64,000 nucleotides of DNA from contig JAHFUR010000005.1 of assembly GCA_023264995.1 (NCBI GenBank), positions 1-64,000 of the forward strand, read 5' to 3'. The notes under the pieces are model-generated. The model was not told the DNA's origin. It worked only from the letters and a program-made list of their open reading frames with translations, and did not search any database. Source of the DNA: Acidimicrobiia bacterium (GTDB lineage Bacteria; Actinomycetota; Acidimicrobiia; Acidimicrobiales; AC-14). Position numbers and translations under genes: made by a program. This document shows positions 45,422-54,004 of this stretch, piece by piece (position 1 is the stretch's first letter; every line of letters starts with the position of its first letter).

Positions 45422-46167
45422 TGGCAGATCCCGCCCAGGAACTCACGCACCAGCTCGGGCCAGCGGCGCACGCCGGCCAGGTCCTCGGCCACATGCAGCT
45501 CGCTCATCACCATGAGCTCGGCCAGGGTCTCGGCCGTCGAGACGGGGTGGGCGGTGTCCCCCGTCCAGGCCAGGATCAGCGTCGGGACCACCAGGCTGTG
45601 GATCTCGGCCTTGGAGGGCAGGTCCGACGAGGCCGCGCCCCGGAGGATCGAGGGCACCACCTTCTCGTCCATCCGTCGGACGTGGCGCTGCCAGATGCTG
45701 CCGGCCTCCGGCAGTTCCTCGGCCAGGATGCGGGGCTGGCCAGCCGACTGGAAGGCCTTCAGGTAGCCCGGGATGCCACGACGTTCGACGATGCGGGCCG
45801 CCGACAGATAGGCCTCGGCCTGGGCGGGCCGGGACTCCCACGCCGTCGGCGGTATGACCAGCACCAGGCCCTGGATCCGCCGGGGTGCCCGGAGGGCGGC
45901 ATACAGGGAGGTGGCGGCGCCCATCGACGCCCCGCCGGCGACGAACGGGCCCTGCCCCGGCACCCGGAGCATGTCGTCGACCAGCGCCGACCAGCGGTAG
46001 GCCCGGTCCTCGAAGTGGGCGCACTCGCAGCCTCCGTGCCCGCGGGCGTCGTAGCGCAGCACGGTGGCCACGTCGCCGGCGGACGACCAGTCGAACAGGC
46101 CGAGGTCGTCCTCGTGCGCCATACAGCTGTTCAGCGCATGGGCCCAGACAAACGTGCAGCGACTCAC
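45409..46167 (-). CDS. Alpha/beta hydrolase
   Basis: 252 residues, GTG start. N-terminal FVWAHALNSCMAHEDDLGLF carries the HG-like oxyanion segment, LRYDARGHGGCE is the common strand-4 motif, and the nucleophile elbow is GGASMGAATSLY with catalytic Ser. Asp is in LAWTGDTAHPVSTAETLAEL and the His probably in MSELHVAEDLAG. Cytosolic carboxylesterase or related activity; substrate not predictable. The pairing with a Dabb protein is suggestive of small-molecule catabolism. Confidence 0.85.
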   Translation of the reverse strand: MSRCTFVWAHALNSCMAHEDDLGLFDWSSAGDVATVLRYDARGHGGCECAHFEDRAYRWSALVDDMLRVPGQGPFVAGGASMGAATSLYAALRAPRRIQGLVLVIPPTAWESRPAQAEAYLSAARIVERRGIPGYLKAFQSAGQPRILAEELPEAGSIWQRHVRRMDEKVVPSILRGAASSDLPSKAEIHSLVVPTLILAWTGDTAHPVSTAETLAELMVMSELHVAEDLAGVRRWPELVREFLGGICQWEV

Positions 46168-46267
46168 CAGCGACCGATGTTCCCTGTTCGAGGAGTGTCC
46201 TGACCTCTTTAGACCAAGGACGGGGCCGCCGCAATACCTGCCGACGACACCTACATGTGATGGACAG

Positions 46268-47905
46268 CTACTTGATCAGGACCGGCGTGTCGCACTGCAG
46301 GTTCAGGGCGGTCACGTCCGCGCTGCCGATGTCGATGCCCAGGGCCTGGAGCAGGGGGGTCAGGACCAGGCTGTCGACGTTGCCGATCACCGGGCTCAGG
46401 GCGGCCACGGTCGTCGAGACGATGCTGTTGAGCAGCGGCGCGGCGATCGCGTTCAGCACGACTGGGGTGCCAGCGGTGAACGTGGTCAGGCCCTGGAGGC
46501 CGATGGGCTGGGAGCCGGCGTGCTTGCTGGTGGTGGTGCCCGCCGGCGGCGGGAACTCCGTGGGGTAGCTGAAGCTCAGCGCGGTCGACCCGCCGTCGGT
46601 GTTGGGCACCACGTTGGTCGTCGGGATCCGCAGGACCGGGATATCGACGAACAGCACGGTGGCATAGACATCCAGCGACGCGGACGCCGACCCGGAGAAG
46701 GCGGTCGGGTCGACCGTGACGGTGATCCCCGCCGGCGTCCCGCAGGTGGCGGCCGTGAGAGTACCGAGCGCCCCGGCCCCGCTGACCCGAACGGGGAGGT
46801 CGTTCTTCACGTGGGCACCGACCAGGCCGGCAACCGTGATCGGCAGGTCCAGCTTGGGCGTGACAGTGAGGTCGATCTGGGCCGTGCTGACGCTGACACC
46901 CACCGGGCCGAAGGTCCACTGCGGGGGCTGGATGACCTGCAGGCTGACCTTGGTCGACACGACGCTCCCGACGGTGATCCCGACGTCGTTGATGGTCACG
47001 AAGTTGCTGCCGTTCGCCACCTGTGCCGACCCCGTCAGCAGCTGGAAGACGTTCATCTGCGACGCCAGCGCGGCGTTGTCGGCACCTTGGGACACGTGCA
47101 TGAACTGGCCCAGCGTGAACTGCGTCGAGTTGGTGATCGACGCCCGCAGGGTGTTGAGCTGCGTGGCCAGGGCCAGGTTGGCCACGCCACCCTCGGTGGT
47201 GAGGGCGCCGGCCGTGGCCTGGAGGAGCTGGTTCATGGTGAGGTTGGCGGCCAGGAGCTGGCTCACCGTGCCAACGCTGAAGCCCATGCTGGCCAGCGAC
47301 GTCCGGAAGGCGTCCAGCGTGACGTCGCCGGCGGCGATCCCCTGCCAGCTGACCAGGGAGAGGCTGAGGTCGCTGCCCTTCAGGATGCCGCCCATGAACT
47401 TGTTGAGGAGGGTGGCCCTGCTGGTGTCGAGGGTCAAGAGCGACGACCCGATCATGAACCCGCCGAACGCCGTCTTGCCGGCCACCGCGACGCGGGTGAC
47501 GCTCGTCCGCCCGCTGACGAAGGGGAACTTGTTGGTGTAGGGCGACGTCACCGTCACGCAGGCCGACCCGGCGCCCGCCACGGCGGCGCAGGCGTTGCCG
47601 ACCTTGCCGCCCTCGACGGCGGTCACCGAATAGCCGGCGGTCGTCGGGAAGCTGTTGCGGGCCGCACTGGCCTGGGCCAGCGTGGTGTAGTTGGCCGGCA
47701 GGCCGCGGACGGCGTCCAGGGCGGCCAGGTCGGCGACCTTCTGGTCCTGGCGGGCGTCCTGGGCGAGGCCACCGATGTCGATGGCCAGGGCGGCGGCGAT
47801 CATGGCGACCACGATGCCGACGGCGGCGAGGACGAGGATGGCGCCCCGCTCCTCGCCGTGACCATGGGCGCGGGTGAGCATCGTTCGGGACCTCGTCTCG
47901 CTCAT
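46268..47905 (-). CDS. TadG-like pilus-locus protein
   Basis: 545 residues from the ATG at 47905, overlapping the TadE-like stop (ATGA). The N-terminal EERGAILVLAAVGIVVAMIA plus ALAIDIGGLAQDARQDQKVA is the Tad_N/TadG pattern: one membrane anchor followed by a helix linking to a large exported part. The body is Thr/Val/Ser-rich, with many short beta repeats and two Cys-containing loops, consistent with a surface protein. It lies in the minus arm of the divergent Tad locus and is probably a minor pilus component or adhesion factor. Confidence 0.8.
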   Translation of the reverse strand: MSETRSRTMLTRAHGHGEERGAILVLAAVGIVVAMIAAALAIDIGGLAQDARQDQKVADLAALDAVRGLPANYTTLAQASAARNSFPTTAGYSVTAVEGGKVGNACAAVAGAGSACVTVTSPYTNKFPFVSGRTSVTRVAVAGKTAFGGFMIGSSLLTLDTSRATLLNKFMGGILKGSDLSLSLVSWQGIAAGDVTLDAFRTSLASMGFSVGTVSQLLAANLTMNQLLQATAGALTTEGGVANLALATQLNTLRASITNSTQFTLGQFMHVSQGADNAALASQMNVFQLLTGSAQVANGSNFVTINDVGITVGSVVSTKVSLQVIQPPQWTFGPVGVSVSTAQIDLTVTPKLDLPITVAGLVGAHVKNDLPVRVSGAGALGTLTAATCGTPAGITVTVDPTAFSGSASASLDVYATVLFVDIPVLRIPTTNVVPNTDGGSTALSFSYPTEFPPPAGTTTSKHAGSQPIGLQGLTTFTAGTPVVLNAIAAPLLNSIVSTTVAALSPVIGNVDSLVLTPLLQALGIDIGSADVTALNLQCDTPVLIK

Positions 47906-48345
47906 GAGTACTGGACCACCGCGGTCGACGTGATCGTGCTCGGCGTGATGAGCCCGAGGCCGGGCGCCGGCGGGACGACCGGATGAGCCGACAGGTTGTA
48001 GGTGATCGTCACCGTGATGCACTGGTTCGACCCGCAGGCCCCGGTCGAGTACGTGGGCGTGTAACTGCCCGACGGCAGCCCGGCGGCGAGCACCCGGGCC
48101 GTCGCCGCGCTCACGGCGGTGGCCGACGAGGTCTGGCCGACCGCGGCGCGGGCCCCCTCGGCGGCGGCGTTGGTGATCCGCTGCTTGGTGGCCAGGATCA
48201 TGCCAAAGGCAATGAGCCCATACAGGATGAACACGAACAGGCCCACGACGAGGGCGAACTCCACTGCGGCCGCTCCCGACTGGTCGTGGCGGAGGAAACG
48301 CCGCCGCGCCGGTACGGCCGGCAGCACGTCATGTCGTCGGGTCAC
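47902..48345 (-). CDS. tadE: TadE-like minor pseudopilin
   Basis: 147 residues from a GTG at 48345 with GGGAG seven bases upstream. The ATG at 48393 is rejected because it lies upstream of the predicted -10 box. The motif DQSGAAAVEFALVVGLFVFI matches the TadE consensus with Glu five residues after the processed Gly, followed by LYGLIAFGMILATKQRITNA. It would be processed by a prepilin peptidase and act as a pseudopilin in Flp pilus assembly. Two Cys in TGACGSNQCIT may form a disulfide. Co-translated with the TadG-like gene. Confidence 0.85.
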   Translation of the reverse strand: MTRRHDVLPAVPARRRFLRHDQSGAAAVEFALVVGLFVFILYGLIAFGMILATKQRITNAAAEGARAAVGQTSSATAVSAATARVLAAGLPSGSYTPTYSTGACGSNQCITVTITYNLSAHPVVPPAPGLGLITPSTITSTAVVQYS

Positions 48346-48383
48346 GCTGAGCTCCCACGGGGTCATGGACTGGGTCAGGTGAC

Positions 48384-48411
48384 CTATCGGCATGGGGATG
48401 CAAACGCTTTA
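48384..48411 (-). promoter_or_regulatory. Sigma-28-type promoter of the tadE unit
   Basis: On the minus strand TAAA (48411-48408) is followed after 16 bases by GCCGATAG (48391-48384). This is very close to the TAAA-N15/16-GCCGATAA consensus of FliA/WhiG/SigD sigma factors. Expected start of RNA is near 48377, so the GTG at 48345 is the consistent tadE start. An AAATTGCC box lies upstream at 48430-48423. Confidence 0.7.
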
Positions 48412-48428
48412 GGGCCCGAATAGGCAAT

Positions 48429-48462
48429 TTGACCTACAGGGTGGGCTCCCACCGGCCGAAAA
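48429..48462 (+). promoter_or_regulatory. Promoter of the cpaB-tadC-kinase-regulator operon, pilin-type architecture
   Basis: TTGAC (48429-48433), ACAGG (48436-48440) and GCCGAAAA (48455-48462) have exactly the same spacing as the boxes upstream of all four flp genes. The 48-bp region also serves the divergent tadE promoter, and the AAATTGCC box overlaps here on the opposite strand. The 5' leader to cpaB would be about 65 bases. Confidence 0.6.
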
Positions 48463-48535
48463 CGTTCTTGGGCGATCACCCGACGCGGGTGTCGGACCGA
48501 ACCCAATCCCCTCGAACAGACCGGAGACTTCCAAC

Positions 48536-49267
48536 ATGGGAAAGCGCTCGAACTTGATCGTGACCCTCGGCCTCGCCGTCTTCATCGTCGGCGCGGCGGC
48601 CACTTATCTCGTCGTCCGCAACAGTAATGACGGCTCGTCCGTCGGCGCCGGGAAGGTGTCCGTCCTGGTGGCGGCCAAGCCCATCCCCGCCGGTACGACC
48701 GGCGCCAGCGCCGTGAGCCAAGGCCTGATCAAGGACAAGGGGATCGACGCCGCCGCTCGCCCGGCGACGGCCATCACCGACGTCTCGCAGCTGGCGGGCA
48801 AGACGGTGACCCTCGGCGTCTCCGAGGGCGAGATCCTCACCACCGACCAGTTCCAGGCCGCGCAGACCCGGATCGGCACGCTGAAGATCCCTGACGGCAA
48901 GACGGCCCTCGCCGTGCAGCTGGCCAACGTGCCGGGCATCGCCGGCTTCGCCGGCGCCGGCGACCACATCAACGTCTACGGCGTCATCAAGGCCGGCTCC
49001 GACCCCAAGAACCCCAACGGCATGGCCCACCTGATCATGCAGAACACCGAGGTCCTGAACGTCAACGGCGCCACGCTCGCCGCGGCGCAGGGCCAGCCGG
49101 CGGGCACCGCCCTCCTCTACCTGCTGGCCGTCAGCCCGACCGAAGCCGAGCGCCTCATCTACCTCAGCACCTTCGAGTCCCTCTACTTCTCCCTGGTGTC
49201 GAAGGACGCCGCGCCGGTGGGTGTCACGCCCGGCTCGAGCATCGCCGACGCTCTCAGGCAGTTCTGA
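48536..49267 (+). CDS. cpaB: CpaB/RcpC-like pilus assembly protein (SAF domain)
   Basis: 243 residues. A single N-terminal membrane segment (NLIVTLGLAVFIVGAAATYLV) is followed by a SAF domain at about residues 40-110 (VSVLVAAKPIPAGTTGASAV, GKTVTLGVSEGEILTTDQF) and an RcpC-type region (GKTALAVQLANVPGIAGFAG, AGDHINVYGVI). In diderms it gates the secretin; here, without a secretin, it presumably contacts the wall or the assembly platform. First gene of the plus-strand Tad operon. Confidence 0.88.
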   Translation: MGKRSNLIVTLGLAVFIVGAAATYLVVRNSNDGSSVGAGKVSVLVAAKPIPAGTTGASAVSQGLIKDKGIDAAARPATAITDVSQLAGKTVTLGVSEGEILTTDQFQAAQTRIGTLKIPDGKTALAVQLANVPGIAGFAGAGDHINVYGVIKAGSDPKNPNGMAHLIMQNTEVLNVNGATLAAAQGQPAGTALLYLLAVSPTEAERLIYLSTFESLYFSLVSKDAAPVGVTPGSSIADALRQF

Positions 49268-49315
49268 TCCACCGACTTCGTGACCGACAGGCAAGAGAGT
49301 TGAGGAGAAGCCACC

Positions 49316-50584
49316 GTGCGTAATCCCAAGATCCTCGTCCTTGAGAAGGACGAGAGCCTGGCCGACCAGGTCCGGGGCGTGGCCGCCGAGCTGCGCCCCC
49401 GGCCTGAGGTCGTCGCTGTCGACCGGGCCACCGGTGTCGAGGACGCGGTCAACGCCGACGGTCCGTTCGACGTCATGATCGCCGGCCCGAGCATGAGCAC
49501 CAAGAACGGGCTCTCCGCGCTGCAGGCCATTCATGACGAGACACCGGCGACCAGCCTGGTCCTGGCCTTCGCCAAGCGGCCCGACGCCTCCCTGCGGGAG
49601 ATCATCCGCACCGGGGCCATGGACCTGCTCCAGCTCCCGGTGGCGGACAAGAGCCTGCACGATGCCGTGGAGAGGGCCGTGGCCATGAGCCGCAGCCAAC
49701 CCACGTCGTCGGCCGGCGCCCCTCACCACCTTGCCGCCCCGATCGCCCACCTGGGCACGGTCTTCACGGTGTCGTCGGCCACGGGTGGGTGCGGCAAGAC
49801 GTTCTACGCCACCAACCTGGCGTACTACCTGCACCAGTACACGGGGAAGCGGACCTGCATCATCGACCTGGACCTGCAGTTCGGCGAGGTGTCGACGGCG
49901 CTGCGGCTCCGCCCCCGGTTCACCATCTCCGACATCCTCTCCCGCGATGACATCGACGAGGTCAACCTCGCCGACCACATCGACGAGTACGTCGTCACCC
50001 ACGACTCGGGCGTGACCGTGCTGCCGGCGCCCAAGGACCCCTCCGACGCCGACCGCATCCACCCGGCCGACGTCCAGCGGGTGATCGAGGCGGCCCGGGC
50101 CAAGTTCGACTACGTGATCGTCGACACGCCCGCCGCCCTGACCGAGATCGTGCTGGCCGCGTTCGACCTGTCGAACCAGCTCTACGTCATGGCCACCCTC
50201 GACCTCCCCAGCGTCCGCCACATGGGCGTCTTCCTCAACACCCTGGAGAAGCTCAAGATCTCCTCGGACAACGTGAAGCTCATCCTCAACAAGGCCGAGC
50301 GCGACGTCGGCCTCGACGTCGCCCAGGTCACCCGCCTCTTCCCGCAGGGCTTCACTTCGGTGCTGCCCTACGCCAAAGAGGTCACCAAGTCGGTGAACGT
50401 CGGTACACCGGTGCTGGCGTTCGCCCCCACCTCAGAGGTCAGCCGGCGCATGGCCGCGGGCATGAGCCCGCTCCTTCCCGAGGCCAGCCGGGGCAAGGCC
50501 CTGGAGGCCGAAGGCCCGACCAAGCGCAGCCTGATGGCCCGGATCCTGCGCCGTACCCCTTCAGCGGCCACGGCCATTTCATGA
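49316..50584 (+). CDS. cpaE: CpaE/TadZ-like localisation ATPase
   Basis: 422 residues, GTG start with GAGGAG eight bases upstream. Residues 1-120 form an atypical receiver-like domain (KILVLEKDESLADQVRGVAA, PFDVMIAGPSMSTKNGLSAL) lacking the full phosphorylation set. The ATPase part has the deviant Walker A SSATGGCGKTFYATNLAYYL, RTCIIDLDLQFGEVSTAL, and FDYVIVDTPAALTEIVLAAF. MinD/ParA-type proteins of this class place the Tad machine at a pole or site. Sits between cpaB and cpaF, the normal order. Confidence 0.9.
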   Translation: MRNPKILVLEKDESLADQVRGVAAELRPRPEVVAVDRATGVEDAVNADGPFDVMIAGPSMSTKNGLSALQAIHDETPATSLVLAFAKRPDASLREIIRTGAMDLLQLPVADKSLHDAVERAVAMSRSQPTSSAGAPHHLAAPIAHLGTVFTVSSATGGCGKTFYATNLAYYLHQYTGKRTCIIDLDLQFGEVSTALRLRPRFTISDILSRDDIDEVNLADHIDEYVVTHDSGVTVLPAPKDPSDADRIHPADVQRVIEAARAKFDYVIVDTPAALTEIVLAAFDLSNQLYVMATLDLPSVRHMGVFLNTLEKLKISSDNVKLILNKAERDVGLDVAQVTRLFPQGFTSVLPYAKEVTKSVNVGTPVLAFAPTSEVSRRMAAGMSPLLPEASRGKALEAEGPTKRSLMARILRRTPSAATAIS

Positions 50585-50603
50585 AGACGACTAGGAGGAC
50601 CAC

Positions 50604-52103
50604 GTGAAGCTCTCCGACAAGTTGGCCGCCCTCGAGGAGCAGGAGAACGGCTCGCCTTCCGGCCGCCCGCAGCCTCCCGGCACCGCCAACCGGTCCCCGG
50701 CCTCGCGTCCCTCGGCCACCTCGGCCGGGGCGGCCCGGGCCCGGCAGAACTCGACGGCCAGCTGGCAGGCGTCGAAGCGGAAGGTCCGGGAGCTCGTGCT
50801 CTCCGAGGTGGCGCCCAAGGCCACCGGCCTCTCCGAGACCGCCCTGGCCGCCGAGGTCAAGTCCGCACTGGACAAGATCATCCAGCGTGAGGACGTGAAG
50901 GTCTCCCCCCGGGAGCGCCGGTCCTTCGTGCAGGAGATGATCTCCGACACCCTCGGGTACGGGCCGCTCGACCCGCTGCTGAACGACGTGAGCATCACGG
51001 AAATCATGTGCAACAAGTACGACGACGTATGGGTCGAGCGCGACGGCAAGTTGGTCCGCACCAACTCCACGTTCACCGATGACCAGCAGTACCGGCACGT
51101 GATCGAGAAGATCGTGGCCGGCGTCGGTCGGCGCATCGACGAATCGTCGCCCATGGTCGACGCCCGTCTCCCCGACGGATCCCGTGTCAACGCCATCCTG
51201 CCGCCCCTCGCCATCCACGGGCCGATCCTCACCATCCGGAAGTTCGCCGCCGACCCGTACACGGTGAAGGACCTCATCAACTTCGGCACCTTCACCCTCG
51301 ACCTCTCGGTCGTCATGGAGGCGTGCGTCCGGGGCAAGCTCAACGTCCTCGTGTCCGGCGGTACCGGCACCGGCAAGACCACCAACCTCAACGTCCTGTC
51401 GAGCTTCATCCCCGAGGGTGAGCGCATCGTCACCATCGAGGACGCGGCCGAGCTCCAGCTCCAGCAGTCCCACGTGCTCAGCCTGGAGTCCCGCCCCCCC
51501 AACGCCGAAGGCGCCGGCGAGGTCCGCATCCGCGACCTGGTCCGCAACGCCCTCCGTATGCGGCCCGACCGCATCATCGTCGGCGAGGTCCGAGGCGCCG
51601 AGGCCCTCGACATGCTCTCGGCCATGAACACCGGCCACGAGGGCTCGATGACCACCGTCCACAGCAACGGCCCCCGCGACGCCCTCAGCCGCCTCGAGAC
51701 CATGACCCTGATGGCCGGCTACGAGCTGCCGATCAAGGCCATCCGGGAGCAGATCAACTCGGCCCTCAACGTGATCATGCACCTCGACCGCATGCCCGAC
51801 GGCCGGCGCGTCGTCACCTCCGTGACGGAGCTGCAGGGCATGGAGGGCGAGACGATCCTCCTCCAGGACATCTTCAAGTACAAGCAGTACCCCCGGGGCG
51901 AGAACGGCCGGACCACCGGCGAGCTGGTGGCCACCGGGCTGCGGCCCAAGTTCCTCGACAAGCTGGCCGAGCAGGGCATCGAAGTACCGGCCAAGGCCTT
52001 CCGGGCCCCGTCGACCGCGCCGCCTCCCACCACCTCCCGGCTGCGGGGCACGACCCGTGTGCCGTCCATCGCCCAGCTGGCGACTGCGGAGCGAGCCCGA
52101 TGA
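50604..52103 (+). CDS. cpaF: CpaF/TadA-type secretion ATPase
   Basis: 499 residues, GTG start after GGAGG. Low-complexity Pro/Ser head, then the T2SE fold: LGYGPLDPLLNDVSITEIMC, Walker A GGTGTGKTT at residues 252-260, Asp box IVTIEDAAELQLQQSHVLSL, Walker B MRPDRIIVGEVRGAEALDML, and His box TGHEGSMTTVHSNGPRDALS. Hexameric motor that powers Flp pilus assembly. A C-terminal extension (AFRAPSTAPPPTTSRLRGTT) is specific to this copy. Its stop overlaps the tadB start by four bases. Confidence 0.95.
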   Translation: MKLSDKLAALEEQENGSPSGRPQPPGTANRSPASRPSATSAGAARARQNSTASWQASKRKVRELVLSEVAPKATGLSETALAAEVKSALDKIIQREDVKVSPRERRSFVQEMISDTLGYGPLDPLLNDVSITEIMCNKYDDVWVERDGKLVRTNSTFTDDQQYRHVIEKIVAGVGRRIDESSPMVDARLPDGSRVNAILPPLAIHGPILTIRKFAADPYTVKDLINFGTFTLDLSVVMEACVRGKLNVLVSGGTGTGKTTNLNVLSSFIPEGERIVTIEDAAELQLQQSHVLSLESRPPNAEGAGEVRIRDLVRNALRMRPDRIIVGEVRGAEALDMLSAMNTGHEGSMTTVHSNGPRDALSRLETMTLMAGYELPIKAIREQINSALNVIMHLDRMPDGRRVVTSVTELQGMEGETILLQDIFKYKQYPRGENGRTTGELVATGLRPKFLDKLAEQGIEVPAKAFRAPSTAPPPTTSRLRGTTRVPSIAQLATAERAR

Positions 52104-53062
52104 ACGCCGGGGTCTTCGCCATGATCTTCGTCGGCGGCGGCCTCGCCCTCATGGTCGGCGGCCTCCTTTTCCGGGTCAGGGAACGGGAGAAGGCGCTCGC
52201 CGAGATCCTCGACCTGCCCTTCGGGGAGCGCGACGTCAGGCCCGATTCCCTCTCCGAGGGCTACAGCCCGCTCGTCGAGGGCACGATCGGCCTGGCCGGC
52301 AAGATGGTCGAGCAGTTCGACGAGAAGGGCGACATGCGTGCCGCTCTCGAGCGGGCCCGCATCCCGATGCGGCCGGGGGAGTACCTCATCACCGCCGGCG
52401 CGGCGACACTCGTGCTGGCCGCCGCTCTGTACGGGCTGACCGGTTCGTGGATCGTCGGCCTGGTCGGCCTGGTCATCGGCCCCATGGGCGCCTCGTCCTA
52501 CATCCGCTTCCGGATCGCCCGCCGGCGCAAGGCCTTCGAGGCCGCACTCCCCGACGCCCTCACGCTGATCGCGTCGTCGCTCTCGGCCGGCCACACGTTC
52601 CTCCGGGCCATCCAGATGATGACCGAGGAGGCCGAGCCGCCGCTGTCGGAGGAGTTCGGCCGGCTCGTCGCCGAGACCCGCTTGGGTGACCCGGTGATCG
52701 ACGCCCTGGCCCGTATGGCCAAGCGGCTCGAGATCCGCGACCTCGACTGGGTCGTGCAGGCCGTCCGGATCCAGCAGACCGTCGGCGGCCGCCTCGCCGA
52801 CCTGCTGCACACCCTGGCCGACTTCATCCGGGCTCGTGAAGAGGTCCGCCGCGACGTCGCCGTCCTCACCGCCGAGGGCCGCATCTCGGCCTGGGTGCTC
52901 ACCGCCCTGGCCCCGTTCATGTTCCTGGCCATCCAGACCGCCAGCCCCGGCTACATGAAGCCGATGTTGCAGGGGTGGGGCTTGGTGGTGCTCGGCTTCA
53001 CCGTGGCCCTCATGACCTTTGGCTCCGTCATCATCTTCCGCATGTGCAAGATCGAGGTATAA
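52100..53062 (+). CDS. tadB: TadB-like inner-membrane platform protein
   Basis: 320 residues. Membrane segments near the N terminus (MIFVGGGLALMVGGLLF), at about residues 95-135 and at the C terminus (TALAPFMFLAIQ; LGFTVALMTFGSVIIF). The T2SSF core is FEAALPDALTLIASSLSAGH, TFLRAIQMM, and DLDWVVQAVRIQQTVGGRLA. Forms the assembly platform with TadC and contacts CpaF. The ATGA overlap with cpaF shows coupled translation. Confidence 0.92.
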   Translation: MNAGVFAMIFVGGGLALMVGGLLFRVREREKALAEILDLPFGERDVRPDSLSEGYSPLVEGTIGLAGKMVEQFDEKGDMRAALERARIPMRPGEYLITAGAATLVLAAALYGLTGSWIVGLVGLVIGPMGASSYIRFRIARRRKAFEAALPDALTLIASSLSAGHTFLRAIQMMTEEAEPPLSEEFGRLVAETRLGDPVIDALARMAKRLEIRDLDWVVQAVRIQQTVGGRLADLLHTLADFIRAREEVRRDVAVLTAEGRISAWVLTALAPFMFLAIQTASPGYMKPMLQGWGLVVLGFTVALMTFGSVIIFRMCKIEV

Positions 53063-53065
53063 GAC

Positions 53066-54001
53066 ATGTCCTCCCTCAGCATCCTCGCCGGCAGCTTCAC
53101 CGTCCTCGGCGCCGCCGTCGCCGCCTTCGGGGTGGTCCAGGCCCGCCGGCCGGCGTTCAACGTCGAGGAGTACTTCCAGAACCTCGACGCCGACGCCGGC
53201 ACCGCCGGCCCGGTCGACGTCTTCGAGGCCCAGCTGGCGCAGCCCTTCTGGGTCCGCGTGGTCCAGCCTTTCAGCGGGAAGGCGCTCAAGAGCGTCACCC
53301 GGTTCACGCCGAGCGAGTACCTCGAACGGACGCACCGCAAGCTGCTGCTGGCCGGGCTGACCCGGGCCATGCGGGCCGAGGAGTTCGTCATCGCCCAATC
53401 GGCGGCCACCGCGCTCCTCACGCTGTCGGCTCTGGCCTACCTGGTCCTGGCCCACCCGGCGCCCCGTACCGGCATCATGATGCTGGTCCTGGCGCCGGTG
53501 GTCGGTTGGTGCTTGCCGGCATCCTGGCTGTCCCGCAAGGTCACGGAACGGCAGGGTTCGATCCTCAGGGACCTCCCCGACACGCTCGACCTCCTGGCCA
53601 TCTCGGTCGAGGCCGGCATGGGCTTCGAAGGCGCCCTGGAGATCGTGTGCCAGCACTTCACGTCGCCGTTGGCCGACGAGTTCGCCCGCACCCTGCACGA
53701 GATGGAGCTGGGGCTGCCCCGACGCGACGCGTTCCAGAACCTGAAGCGCCGCACTGCGGTCCCCGAGCTGTCGAACTTCGTGCTCGCCCTCCTGCAGGCC
53801 GACGCCCTCGGCATCCCCATCGGCCGGGTGCTCAAGACCCAGGCCGTCGAGATGCGCAGCAAGCGCCGGCAGTGGGCCCGGGAGAAGGCGGCCAAGCTGC
53901 CCGTGAAGATGCTGTTCCCCCTGATCGGGTTCATTTTCCCGGCGATCATGGTCGTGATCCTGGGCCCGGCGGTCGGTGGCATCAGCCACGGGCTGAAGTA
54001 A
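53066..54001 (+). CDS. tadC: TadC-like inner-membrane platform protein
   Basis: 311 residues, starting three bases after the tadB stop. Second T2SSF protein: LRDLPDTLDLLAISVEAGMG, FEGALEIVCQHFTSPLADEF, FVLALLQADALGIPIGRVLK and RRQWAREKAAKLPVKMLFPL, with hydrophobic segments around residues 110-155 and at the C terminus (IGFIFPAIMVVILGPAVGG). Standard partner of TadB in Flp pilus biogenesis. Confidence 0.92.
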   Translation: MSSLSILAGSFTVLGAAVAAFGVVQARRPAFNVEEYFQNLDADAGTAGPVDVFEAQLAQPFWVRVVQPFSGKALKSVTRFTPSEYLERTHRKLLLAGLTRAMRAEEFVIAQSAATALLTLSALAYLVLAHPAPRTGIMMLVLAPVVGWCLPASWLSRKVTERQGSILRDLPDTLDLLAISVEAGMGFEGALEIVCQHFTSPLADEFARTLHEMELGLPRRDAFQNLKRRTAVPELSNFVLALLQADALGIPIGRVLKTQAVEMRSKRRQWAREKAAKLPVKMLFPLIGFIFPAIMVVILGPAVGGISHGLK

Positions 54002-54004
54002 CCC

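Noticed and set aside
48345-48393. ATG at 48393 as tadE start
   Set aside because: It lies upstream of the predicted -10 box on the same strand, while the GTG at 48345 has a good ribosome site.
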